From Rana temporaria (lineage: Eukaryota; Chordata; Amphibia; Anura; Ranidae), in the NCBI RefSeq assembly GCF_905171775.1, contig NC_053496.1:185355759-185419758 (forward strand): DNA of 64,000 nt, written 5' to 3'. Under the pieces are notes generated by a model. It did not search any database, was not told where the DNA came from, and was given only the letters and a program-made list of their open reading frames with translations. Shown here in pieces: positions 22,980 to 33,635 of the stretch. The translations under genes and the position numbers were made by a program. Within the stretch, counting starts at the first letter, position 1; each line of letters starts with the position of its first letter.

Positions 22980-23981
22980 ACCATCACCACCTCCATCCAC
23001 ATCACCATCACCACCTCCAACCACATCATCACCACCTCCATCCACATCACCACCTCCATCCACATCACCATCACCATCCACATCACCATCACCATCCACA
23101 TCACCATCACCACCTCCACCCACATTTCCATCACAACCTCCAACCACATCACCACCTCCAACCACATCACCACCTCCATCCACATCACCACCTCCATCCA
23201 CATCATCATCACCACCTCCATCCACATCATCATCACCACCTCCATCCACATCACCATCACCACCTTCAACCACATCACCATCACCACCTCCAACCACATC
23301 ACTACCTCCATCCACATCACCACCTCCAACCACATCACCATCACAACCTCCAACCACATCACCACCTCCAACCACATCCACATCACCACCTCCATCCACA
23401 TCACCACCTCCATCCACATCACCATCACCACCTCCAACCACATCACCATCACCACCTCCATCCACATCACCATCACCACCTCCATCCACATCACCGTCAC
23501 CACCTCCAACCACATTACCATCACCACCTCCATCCACATTACCATCACCACCTCCATCCACATCACCATCACCACCTCCAACCACATCACCACCTCCATC
23601 CACATCACCAACCACATCACCATCACCACCTCCATCCACATCACAATCACCACCTCCAACCACATCACCATCACCACCTCCAACCACATCACCATCACCA
23701 CCCCCATCACCATCACCACCTCCATCCACATCATCATCACCACCTCCATCCACATCATCATCACCACCTCCATCCACATCATCATCACCACCTCCAACCA
23801 CATCACCACCACCACCACCTCCAACCACATCACCACCTCCATCCACATCGCCATCACCAACCACATCGCCATCACCAACCACATCGCCATCACCACCTCC
23901 AACCACATCACCACCTCCATCCACATCACCATCACCACCTCCATCCACATCACCATCACCACCTCCATCCACATCACCACA
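22980..23981. repeat. CCACCTCCA minisatellite after unit 3
   Basis: Third copy of the almost G-free array, the shortest at about 1.0 kb, with variant steps CATCGCCATCACCAACCA and CACCATCACCATCCA. Confidence 0.95.
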
Positions 23982-23985
23982 TGTA

Positions 23986-24195
23986 AGTTTCGAGGTAGGG
24001 CCTCCATGCACCGGACTTTTTTCTAGCACACCCCACAGATGCTCAATGGATTGAGATCAGGAGAATTTGAGGCCAAGTCAACACCTCAAACTTGTTATTC
24101 TCCTCCAACCATTCTTGAACTTCCGCTGACATCAGGGAATACTGTTTCCATGAAGGGTTGTACTTGGTCACCAACAATGTTTAGGTAGCTGGTTA
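23986..24195 (-). mobile_element. Tc1/mariner-type transposase fragment
   Basis: Read on the - strand, frames give a decayed C-terminal DDE transposase region: Q-P-F-M-E-T-V-F-P, then S-P-D-L-N-P, then a shifted E-H-L-W-G-V-L step, then M-E-A-L-P-R-N-L near 23990. This order matches Tc1-like transposases as I know them. Frameshifts and the missing N-terminal part make it a dead remnant next to the minisatellite. Confidence 0.78.
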
Positions 24196-25060
24196 GTCTG
24201 CACCCCACTTGTCAGCTTCATGTATTACTGTGATACATGAAGCTGACAAGTGGGGGTCTGGGGACAGTAATAAATTAGGCTGACAAGTGGGGGTCGGGGA
24301 GACTACATTTTTTATTGCCCCCCCCCGGGCTGGGCCCCACTTTGTCAGCCTCATTTATCACTGTACTGTACCCAGCAGCCTTAGTGCCCCGACTTGTCAC
24401 CTGACCCGGCTGCTCCAAATTAATTTGCTCACCTTCTAAGCTGGCTGCTGGACTTGTCTTGTGTGGTGAGCGGTTGACTGAGCGCTGGTCTATGTTCGTT
24501 CCCTGGTCCAGGCTGCAGACAGTCAGGTGGCTCGGGCCGCGGAACTGAGGAGGAGAAGTCGGGCAATGAGCTGCGCAGCGGGACTCGGGTTGGGCACTGG
24601 GCAGCCACCTGCAGCTTCTAGATGGCATCAGATTTGTGTGTGACTCGTGGTCACCGTAACGGCAGCACGGAGGGGGACACTGAGTGAGATGGCAGTATGA
24701 GGGGAAACCCGGAGGGAGATGGCAGCATGGAGGTAGACGGCAGCACAGAGGGGGACACGGAGGGAGACAGCAGCAGAATGGAGGGGGGCTGGAGGAGGAT
24801 ACAAGGACAGTCAGCTGTGATCGGTGCTTGTAACTCCCCCACAGCACTGATCACCCTGACTGTCCAGGTATCGGGTGAAGCATCGGAGCATTTGCCCGAG
24901 TACAAGTACTCGGGCAAATGCTTGGTATCGGTACCGATACTAGTATCGGTATCGGGACAACCCTAATCTATATAGAGCAGACTAAAATGAGGAGGAACAG
25001 AGGAACATTGCTCCAAATCAGGGAGAGTTTTTTTGGGGCTGCAGTTCCTCTGAGCTCCAC
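24196..25060. other. Intergenic tail of unit 3 with two inverted repeats
   Basis: No gene is seen. Positions 24203-24254 form a hairpin (CCCCACTTGTCAGCTTCATG and its complement). About 24475-24650 copies sequence found after unit 1. Positions 24888-24921 are a perfect 34 bp palindrome with a 2-base centre (GCATTTGCCCGAGTAC, AA, complement). The rest is unrecognised. Confidence 0.5.
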
Positions 25061-25069
25061 AAGGTAGTG

Positions 25070-25203
25070 ATCTCACTTCTGCCCAGATAGGAAGTCTCCA
25101 TGGAGGACAGGATGTGATGTCAGGTATAAACAGGAAATTCCAGGTGAGAGGTGAGTCGGCAGGAAATAGAGAGAAGACATTGCCGACATTGGCAGCAGAG
25201 GAG
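25070..25203 (+). promoter_or_regulatory. Candidate 5' exon and promoter-proximal block of unit 4
   Basis: Homologous to the blocks of units 2, 3, 5 and 6, ending GCAGAGGAG before GTAATAAG. The ETS/CRE-like run is weakened here to AGGATGTGATGTCA. If this exon is used, the first intron of unit 4 contains the whole 12.9 kb DIRS complex. Confidence 0.42.
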
Positions 25204-25429
25204 GTAATAAGATCTTATTTATTTTCGCAGATCAGGATTGGGAGTTCTAGAGGATGGGGGAGGCTCTGGAGAAGTCTCAGAGGTGAACATGGGAGGAAGT
25301 AATGAGGGAGATAGAGAGCAGGAGGTCTTGGGATGAGAGAACAGTTTGGGTGATAAATTGAGATGAAATTGGTGATGTAGCTCGGGGCAGAACTGTGGAT
25401 GGCTTTCTATGTGGTTGTTTATATACATA

Positions 25430-25640
25430 GGATTTTTTGTACTCACCGTAAAATCCTTTTCTTTGTCGTCCATGGACGGACACAGCCTCTTAATTCTTGA
25501 CAAATGGGATATGTTCTCTGTTTACAGGAGAGGACTAGGCAGAAACATGTTAGATATTCCTATACATGTCATTTTAAACAGAGCTGAACAGCCCGCCCAG
25601 GGGGCGGTCCCTCCGGACATAACCCTCCTCCCTGCAGCCT
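25430..25640. repeat. DIRS left inverted terminal repeat
   Basis: Complementary to 38092-38302 over about 200 bp with a few substitutions and short indels. Holds GCCCAGGGGGCGG at about 25595-25607. Confidence 0.88.
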
Positions 25641-25685
25641 CAGTTCGTAACAAGCAGTACAAACCTAAAAAGAAGGGGTGGGTGC

Positions 25686-25790
25686 TGTGTCCGTCCATGG
25701 ACGACAAAGAAAATAGTTTTACGGTGAGTACAAAAAATTCTATTTTCTCTTGTCGTCCATGGACGGACACAGCCTCTTAATTCTTGACAA
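25686..25790. repeat. DIRS internal complementary region
   Basis: GCTGTGTCCGTCCATGGACG at 25686 is followed about 60 bp later by its complement at 25750-25780, and both copy the tip of the terminal repeat. DIRS elements carry such an internal region, which is thought to help form a circular intermediate. Confidence 0.75.
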
Positions 25791-25949
25791 GTGGGACGTC
25801 CCCAAGCAGTGTAAAAAAAATGAGGGGTGGGAACAGTATCAGTCAAAAAAACACACAAGTTCACCCCAAACAGGCAGAGCTCCTCAACGGAGGAGATGCA
25901 ACTTTAGACAGCCACCTTCAAACCCTTGCAGCCGAAGGAAGCATCTGAA

Positions 25950-26960
25950 GATGCACTCACATCAACCTTGTAAAATTTTGAGAAAGTGTGAACGGATGAT
26001 CAAGTCGCCGCTTTACACACCTGTAAGACAGACGCTTGATATCGGAAAGCCCAGGAAGCACCAATTGCCCTGGTCGAATGGAACGTGACCAGAAAGTGGG
26101 GCGCCCGCCCCCTAAGAGCATAAGCCTGTATGACAGTCTGTCTGATCCACCGAGAAATGGTGGCTGACCAGACCGCCAGGCCCCTTTGTGGACCAGATAC
26201 CAACACAAAAAGCGAGTCAGACCCCTGAAACTGAGCTGTAGCCGACAGGTACACCCGCAGAGCACGTACCATGTCTAAGGAATGAAGTGCGACCTCCGTA
26301 GCATGCACTAGCCAAGGACGGAAGCACAATGTCCTTGTTAAGATGAAACCACCTTCGGAAGAAAGGAAGGTCGCGGACGTAACACCGCCTTATCCTTATG
26401 GAGGACCAAGTATGGCGACTTGCAGGACAAGGTCGCCAGCTCAGAAACCCATCTGACAGACGTAATGGCCACCTTCTGAGAAAACGTTGAGAGGAATCTC
26501 TCTGATGTCCTAAAAGGGAGGTTTCTGAAGAACCGAGAGCACCAGATTCAAATCCCATGGGGGAAGAGGTGTTCTAAGAGGGGGAAGTATATGACGAACC
26601 CCCTTCACAAAGGTACCCACCAGAGAATGGGCCGCCAAAGGCTGATGAAAGAACACAGCCAAGGCTGAAATCTGACCCTTAATGGTGCTTAGGCAAGCTT
26701 CTGATCCATGTCACGCTGTAAAAACAGCAGGATTCTGGATACCAAATACGTCCGTGGACACCAACCCATCTCTTCGCACATAGAGATGTAGGCCTTCCAA
26801 GTGCGGTGGTAAATCTTCCTCGAAGAAGACTTCCGAGCCCGCAGCATAGTTGGAATGACAGAGTCGGAAAGACCTCGGTCCCTTAGAACCTGGCTTTCAA
26901 TAGCCATGCCGTATAAGCCAGCGACTGTAAAGCAGGATGGAGTATAGGACCCTGTGACAG
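25950..26960 (-). pseudogene. DIRS tyrosine recombinase, disrupted
   Basis: The N-terminal core-binding region (LSDSVIPTMLRARKSSSRKI then YHRTWKAYISMCEEMGW) is read at about 26690-26880, overlapping the end of the previous ORF in another frame. The catalytic part is spread over broken frames to about 25950. It includes H-S-T-R-A-I-G-A-S-W near 26060, followed by V-C-K-A-A-T and then a stop where a Trp codon is expected. Several shifts and stops make it non-functional. Confidence 0.75.
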
Positions 26961-28568
26961 AAGGTCCTCCCGCATTGGCAGCCGCCAAGGCGCATCCGCC
27001 ACTAGGCACACACGATCGGCGTACCAAGGATGCCGGGGCAAATCCGGGGTGATTAGAATCATCGGGATCTCCTCGGCCTCCACTCTGCGGAGCAGTCGAG
27101 GAAGCAACTTCAGTGGGGGAAAGGCATAGATTAATCGATACTGACCCCACGGGGCTACCAACGTGTCCGCCCAGGGATCCCTGGACCTGGCCACGAACCT
27201 CGACACCTTGTGGTTGAGGCGAGAGGCCAGGAGATCCACATCCGGTGTTCCCCATCTCCTGCAAAGGAGTTGAAACACCTCCTGATGCAATTCTCCCTGG
27301 TCCAGCATCTGGCGACTCAGGTAGTCTGCCTGCCAGTTCTCCACGCCTGGAATGTAGACGGCTGATAGAGTTGGCACACTTCTTTCTGCCCACCTTAGGA
27401 TGTGAGCGACCTCGGACGCTGCAGCCGAGCTCCGGGTTCCCCCCTGATGGTTGATATAAGCCACCGCCGTGGCGTTGTCCGACTGGATCCTGATTGGGTG
27501 GCCTTGCAACCTTCTTGACCATGAGGAGAGGCATATCCTGATTGCCCGAAGTTCCAAGACATTGATCGGCAGACGGGACTCTTCTAGAGTCCAACGACCC
27601 TGGGCCGACTGGACCCCCATGCCCGAGAGGCTGGCGTCCGTCGTAACCACCGTCCACTGAAAGGGGAGAAAGGACTTCCCTGCCCGAAGAGCCGGGGATC
27701 TCAGCCACCAATTCAGAGAAGCCCTGACCTGAATCTGGCGATCCAGCGACGATGGGGATCTGTTCCACTTGGACAGGATGTCCCTCTGTAGTACTCGAGT
27801 GTGGAACTGGGCGTACGGTACAGCCTCGAACAAGGCCACCATGAGGCCCAGAACTCGCATACAAAATCGGAGAGACGACCATTTGCGGGACGTCAAAACT
27901 CCCACAGCAGACTGGAGCGTCTGCAATTTTTCCAGGGGTAGAAAAACCCTCGCTTCCGAGGAGTCCAGAATCAACCCCAGATATTCCAGAATCAACCCCA
28001 GATATTCCAAACGCTGAGTCGGAACCAGGACCGACTTCTGAATGTTTAAGGCCCACCCGAATTTTTGGAGGGTCTGGCTGATTATAGACAGGTCCTCCCT
28101 TAATTTTGAGCCAGAAGCTGCTCTCAGAAGAAGATTGTCTAAGTAGCCCACGATGGCAATGCCTCGCTGTCTCAGCAAAGCTAGGATCGGCGCGAGCACC
28201 TTGGTGAAAACTCTTGGTGCTGAAGCCAGGCCAAAAGGGAGGGCCACAAACTGATAGTGATCCTCCCCGATTACAAAACGCAGAAACCTCTGGTGACTTG
28301 CGCAGATTGGGACATGTAAGTATGCGTCCTTGATGTCCAAGGACGCCAGAAAGTCCCCCGGATGAATTGGAGCTACCACCGAGCTAATCGATTCCATGTG
28401 GAACTTCCTTACTTTCACGAAGACATTCAAAGCCTTGAGGTCCAGGATCGGGCGGACCCTGTCCTTCTTCGGGACCACAAACAGATTCGAATAAAAACTC
28501 TGAAACCTCTCGTCCTGCGGAACGGGTAAAATTACTCCACAACCTAGCAAGTCCCTTACTGCCCCCAA
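26883..28568 (-). pseudogene. DIRS reverse transcriptase, RNase H and methyltransferase-like ORF
   Basis: A 561-residue open frame. RT motifs: V-P-K-K-D-R-V-R-P-I-L-D-L-K, then L-D-I-K-D-A-Y-L (motif A), L-P-F-G-L-A-S-A-P (motif B) and Y-L-D-N-L-L-L (motif C). Motif C has Asn where the second catalytic Asp of Y-x-D-D is expected. RNase H-like motifs follow: T-T-D-A-S-L-S-G, L-E-L-R-A-I and Q-S-D-N-A-T-A. The C-terminal third resembles the DIRS methyltransferase-like domain (D-P-W-A-D-T ... F-P-P-L-K-L-L-P). A 21 bp tandem duplication at 27970-28013 doubles E-Y-L-G-L-I-L. The N-terminal part lies in another frame upstream (to about 28738), so a frameshift separates it. Confidence 0.85.
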
Positions 28569-28759
28569 CAGGGCAGCCCGACGAGACGGTTGGAGAGGGA
28601 GACTTGAGGGAAAGAATCTGTTCGGGGGATAGGAAAGAAACTATCTTGTACCCCGAAGAGACCACCTCGCAGACCCATTGGTCGGAGAGCAGAAAGGTCC
28701 ACCGAGTCGTGAACCCGTGAAGCCGTCCCCCCACCCATGAGTCGGGCGGAGGCAGGCCT

Positions 28760-29937
28760 TCATGCAGTTGCGGGCTTTGGTGCCGGCTTGTTCAGCTTCC
28801 GCACCCAGGGACGTTTCTGTCCCCCAGTTGAGGCCTTGTCGGTCTGGGAGGGTTTACCTGCGGGCCCTGACTGCCGAAAATACCGCTTCTGTGTGGGAAA
28901 GGAAGGACCCGGCTTACAGAGGGGTTCCTTCCTCTTGGAGGACTGAGGAAGAAGAGTGCTCTTCCCTCCCGTGACATCCTTGATAATATCATCCAGTGAA
29001 GACCCAAAAAGCCTCCCACCCTTGAAGGGTAAATCCGCCAGGGCTTTCTTAGAGGCCTGGTCCGCAGACCAGCATTTCAGCCAAAGCAGGCGGCGTAAAA
29101 CCACCGCCAAAACAGAAGCTCTGGATATCAAGGGTGCTGCATCTAGTGAAGCATCACAAACATAGACAAGGCCCTGGACCAGCTGGTCAGCCAGTCGAAT
29201 AACTTCGGATGGGAGTTGGTGCTCCTCCGCGGTCTGGCGCAAAACTTTTGCCCACTCAGTAAGTGTCTGAGACACCAGGGTAGAGGCCGCAAGGCAGACC
29301 CCAGCATGGTAAACATGGAACGGGTCAGTGCTTTGGATCTTCTATCAGAATGATCCTTAAAAGCAGGGGTTCCCTCTATAGGGAGAGTGGTCACCTTGTT
29401 TAACCAGGCAACCGGAGGGTCCACCACCGGAGGAGAAGTCCACTTTTTAAAAAGGTTCTCCTCAAAAGGGTACCGAACCGCCAGGCGGTGAGGGACTACA
29501 AAAGCCTTCTGCGGCTTTTCCCATTCCGCATCAATGAATTTATCAAAGAAAGACACATAAGGAAAAACCTTAATAGAGCGGTCTGATTTGTGTGACCCAA
29601 AGGAGACCGAGCCCTCAGTGGATACCTCAGCTGCACTACCCAGCTTAAGGGAGTCCCTTACAGCATTGATAAGTTCCCTGACAAGTGCCTTATCATGCCC
29701 CGACCCAGTTAAAGGTTCTTCCTCACAAGGAAGGTCCTGGTCCGGGTCTTCAGACAAAACAGAACCAGGCACCTGAGCCGCAACCGGATCCTGGTCTGAA
29801 TCTGAACATTCCCCAGGGGATAGCGGAGGGAGGGGGCGCTTTTTACCGCCGCACGCCGCTTCCACCCTGGCAACAAATGTCTCCAGGACTGCCGACAAAG
29901 GGCCAGATTCAAGAAGCACTTGCGCCCGCGCAACCAT
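28760..29937 (-). pseudogene. DIRS gag-like ORF, frameshifted
   Basis: Two overlapping open frames (29143-29937 and 28760-29275) make one gag-like protein broken by a single shift near 29300, at T-M-L-G. The C-terminal part has L-P-F-K-G-G-R-L-F-G and D-V-T-G-G-K-S motifs and a basic tail, as seen in DIRS gag proteins. The N-terminal part is cut by the insertion that starts at about 29900. Confidence 0.75.
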
Positions 29938-30627
29938 AGGTTGCGCGGCGCAAGGGCTTACTTGCTCCGGTGTAACGAGTGCTCCTGATTCAGGAACCTC
30001 GTTACACCGACTGCAGCCTAGGATGTGACAGACATAAGCCTCCTTATGCCTTCACATCCCAGGCTGCATACTTGCGTTGGCCGCTAGGGGGCACGGCCAT
30101 TGTGATCGGCGTATAGTATGCAAATTGCAAACTACCACCGATTCACAAAAGTTGCGCGGGCCCTGCGCACGCAAGGTACGGAGTTTCCGTACGGCCACTT
30201 TAGCATAAGGCTGCTCCTGCTAATAGCAGGCGCAACCAATGCTAAAGTATAGCTGCGCTTCCCGCTCGCGACGTTCAAATTTTACGTCGTTTACGTAAGT
30301 GAACCGTGAATGGCGCTGGACGCCATTCACGTTCACTTAGAAGCAAATGACGTCCTTGCGACGTCATTTGCCGCAATGCACGTCGGGAAAGTTTCCCGAC
30401 GGAGCATGCGCTGTTCGCTCGGCGCGGGAGCGCGCCTAATTTAAATGATTCCCGCCCCCGGCTGGATCATTTACATTAGGCGCCCTTACGCAGGGCTATT
30501 TAGCATATCGCCCGCGCAATTTACGGAGCAACTGCTCCGTGAATCGCGGGCAAAGCACAATATTTGCGTGGGCGCAGAGAAAAATTTTTGCTCTTTGCCC
30601 ACGCAAATATTGCGCGATTCTACCTGA
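29900..30627. mobile_element. GGGCCAGATTC-family non-autonomous DNA element inside DIRS gag
   Basis: Begins GGGCCAGATTCAAGAAGC and ends near GCGCGATTCTACCTGAGTC. It is GC- and CpG-rich, with inner inverted segments such as GGCGCTGGACGCCATTCACG and CAAATGACGTCC/GACGTCATTTG. Related copies are at 32230, 34159 and 57841. Confidence 0.7.
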
Positions 30628-30827
30628 GTCTATTGTGAGTGCAGGAGCAGAAGTACCAGCTGCCGCCTCTATCATGCTGGGGGAAGGAGGACCAGATACC
30701 TACTCTATATTTTAGGAAAAAAACAAAACTCCCAGGGCCCAGTTCAGAAACAAACCCACCACTCCTGCTGCGCTGACCGGGGGGGGGGGGGGAGGGGTTA
30801 CCCAGGGGACTCACCGCACCGGAGGAG
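30628..30827 (-). mobile_element. DIRS 5' leader fragment between nested insertions
   Basis: About 200 bp lies between the MITE and the retroviral LTR and includes a G homopolymer at 30780-30792. By position it is the upstream part of the DIRS element. Nothing coding is recognised. Confidence 0.4.
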
Positions 30828-31221
30828 TGTTAGAAAAGTTTTATTTGTGTGTCTATTTAAAACAGAGCTGACACTCATTCTTCCAACATGGCTTCCGAGC
30901 ACATGTTACATTCTTTTGTTCTGACTAACCTCATACGTAATATATAGATAACAGATTGTGCAGGAAGCTCTGTCTGGTAATAAAGTGCCAGTCTGTGCCA
31001 GGTACAGACAGATCTTCCTTAGCTAATTCAGCCAATAAGAAGTGTTATCGTTGTTTCACTGTAAGGATGAGAAGGAGGGGGCTCCCTTCTTCTCTCTCTC
31101 TTTTGCCTTTTCTCTCACCTTGTAAGCATCACTAAAATGTATTACTGCATTTTGGATTAAATGATCTTCACTTTCAAACACCTGGATTTCGATTGATTAC
31201 AAGGAAAGAAATAACATAACA
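30828..31221 (+). mobile_element. Endogenous retrovirus 5' LTR
   Basis: A 394 bp block starts TGTTAG and ends AACA. It contains AATAAA at 30979-30984. The sequence TGGTCCTCCGAGCGAAAA starts at 31225 and has the position and TGG start of a tRNA primer-binding site. No 3' LTR is found in the window, so the target duplication cannot be tested. Confidence 0.7.
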
Positions 31222-31640
31222 TTTTGGTCCTCCGAGCGAAAATCAATGGATGGAGCCCTTGGGTTGACACCGATACCGACAGAATCCAGTGAGTATTGGA
31301 CCTCAAAAGCTCACTGAGAAACCCCACTCACGTTCGTATTAAACAGGGACTGCTTGGCGCCGGATTTGACCCAAATCCACCATCTGGTTCTGAACCTGAA
31401 TTGACTTAGTCTTCTGGTGTTTGAGAGGGTAAGATCATTTACATTGCTTCTCATTCTTTTCTAAGTCTCTTCTCTTTTTCTTGTCTCTGGTTTGTTTGTG
31501 TTTTGCGTATGAATTGTGGTAGCGACATTGGCATTGATCGTATAATAATCTCGGTAATCCAATAGTCGAAGACAGAGGCATTTGGGGACGTTGCCTAAGG
31601 TAAAATAGACGTCACCCACTGTCCGGACAGATAAAAAAAA
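31222..31640 (+). mobile_element. Retroviral primer-binding site and leader
   Basis: The primer-binding-site-like motif at 31225-31242 is followed by about 400 bp of non-coding leader with a pyrimidine-rich stretch at 31450-31500. It is interrupted by MITEs from about 31741. Confidence 0.55.
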
Positions 31641-31740
31641 AAGATTTGTGGTATACCAAAAACGTCAGAGGTTGATTGCCTGATGTCGTAGGAGGTTGAA
31701 TGTTTGATGGTTTTTAAGCGCTAGTTGGCGGAGTGATCTA

Positions 31741-32196
31741 GGGCCCCGTACACCCGGGCACACATGTACGATGAAAACGGTCCGCCGGACCGTTTTCAGC
31801 GTACATGCCCGCCCAGAGATTTCTGTATGATGGCTGTACACACCATCATACAGAAATCCGCGCGTACACGATACGCGGTGACGAGGCCGCGACAATGACG
31901 CGGCGACGTGCGCGGCCCTGGAAGTTCAATGCTTCCACACATGCGTCAAAGTCATTCGACGCATGCGAGGGATGGCGGCCGCTCGGACATGTACGGTAAG
32001 TCTGTACAGACGACCGAACATGTCCGACGGACAGGATTCCAGAATGTTTAGAAACATTTGTCTGCTCGAAAACGGTCTGGCGGGCAAATGTACGCTGGAA
32101 TCCTGTCCGCTCGGCTGTACAGACGACCGAACATGTCTGCTGAAACTGGTTCGCGGACCAGTTTCAGCAGACATGTTTGGTCGTGTGTACTGGGCC
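31741..32196. mobile_element. MITE with GGGCCCCGTACAC ends
   Basis: Left end GGGCCCCGTACACCCG, right end CGTGTGTACTGGGCC. The interior is composed of complementary modules (GAACATGTC, GGACAGGATTCC, GAATCCTGTCC), so it can fold on itself. Confidence 0.7.
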
Positions 32197-32229
32197 TAGG
32201 AAGACCCCAAAGTTAACCCTATTCTGTGT

Positions 32230-32962
32230 GGCCCAGATTCACAGAGGAGATACGACGGCGTATCTCTGAGTTGTGCCGTCGTATCTATGCGCCTGATTCA
32301 TAGAATCAGTTACGCATAGATTTCTATTAGATCCGACCGGCGTAAGTCTCTTACGCCGTCGGATCGTAACTGCATATTTACGCTGGCCGCTAGGGGCGTG
32401 TGCGCTAATTTACGCTTAGAAATATGTAAATCAGCTAGATACGCGAATTCACGTTACGTACGCCCGGCCGACGCAGTACAGATACGCCGTTTACGTTAGG
32501 CTTTTCCCGGCGTAAAGTTACCCCTGCTATATGGTGGCCTACATGCGGCGTACCAATGTTAAGTATGGACGTCGTTCCCGCATCGAATTTTGAATATTTT
32601 ACGTCGTTTGCGCAAGTCGTCCGTGAATGGGGCTGGACGTCATTTTCGTTCACGTCAAAACCAATACGTCCTTGCGGCGTATTTGGAGCAATGCACACTG
32701 GGATATGTCCACGGACGGCGCATGCGCCGTTCGTGAAAAACGTCAATCACGTCGGGTCAGGGATATTTTACATAAAACACGCCCCCCTGTTCCAAATTTT
32801 AATTAGGCGGGCTTACGCCGGGCGATTTACGCTACGCCGCCGCAACTTACGGAGCAAGTGCTTTGAGAATACAGCACTTGCCCGTCTAATTTGCGGAGGC
32901 GTAACGTAAATTGGATACGTTACGCCCGCGGAAAGATACGCGGATGTACGAGAATCTGGCCC
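32230..32962. mobile_element. GGCCCAGATTC-family element with 3 bp target repeat
   Basis: Starts GGCCCAGATTCACAG and ends GAGAATCTGGCCC. The flanks are TGT on both sides, consistent with a 3 bp duplication. Rich in TACGCC/GGCGTA inverted steps. No transposase. Confidence 0.78.
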
Positions 32963-33238
32963 TGTGTGTGTTTTAGTTTCTTCTTTCTTATGTTTAACCT
33001 TTCTGTTGATGATATGGTGAAGAGTAATGCCGATGTTACACAGTTTGAGCCAAATAACTCCTTTTACCTGTTGCAGAAATAATAGAGCCGACAATTATAA
33101 ATGCGAATACCAACAGAAGGAGTTATGATCAATTTGGGTTTAATTTTAATGACAGAGTTGATTAAAAATGTATGTATTTTTGAAAGTATGCAACGTGATG
33201 AAACTAACTAATTATGAGCCTATCAAAGTTAGAGAATT

Positions 33239-33381
33239 AGACCAGACAATGCCATTGTTATATAAATGTTTAGGAAATGTTTGAGAAGCAGAAAACTAAT
33301 GCGACGAGCCTGCTATCTTTTGCAGTTTCCTCCCCCTCCCTTCAAATTCCTGTTTAGAGCAGCCAGATAGTTCTGAATATC
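33239..33381 (+). repeat. 143 bp direct repeat, left copy
   Basis: Matches 34959-35101 with about eight differences. It contains ATGCCATTGTT near its start and TTTGCAGTTTCCTCCCCCTC. The two copies flank 1.58 kb of nested MITEs within the retroviral internal region. Confidence 0.85.
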
Positions 33382-33384
33382 TGA

Positions 33385-33632
33385 GGCCTTGTACACACGA
33401 CCGAACATGTCCACTGAAACTGGTCCGTCGGACATGTTCGGTCGTGTGTAGGGCCGACCGGACAGTTTCCCGGCCTAGCGGACAGGTTTCCAGCGGATAA
33501 AAGTTTCTTAGCATGCTAAGAAACTTGTCCGCTGGAAGCCTGTCCGTCGGACATGTCCGATGGTCAGTACGACTCATCAGACATGTCCGCGGACCATTTT
33601 CATCGGACATGTTGAGTGGTGTGTACGAGGCC
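33385..33632. mobile_element. MITE with GGCCTTGTACACACGA ends
   Basis: Left GGCCTTGTACACACGACC, right GTGTGTACGAGGCC, flanked by TGA on both sides. Interior repeats of CGGACATGTCC are complementary. Confidence 0.78.
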
Positions 33633-33635
33633 TGA

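Noticed and set aside
23986..24195. Active Tc1-type transposase
   Set aside because: Only a C-terminal fragment with frameshifts remains; no terminal repeats were found.
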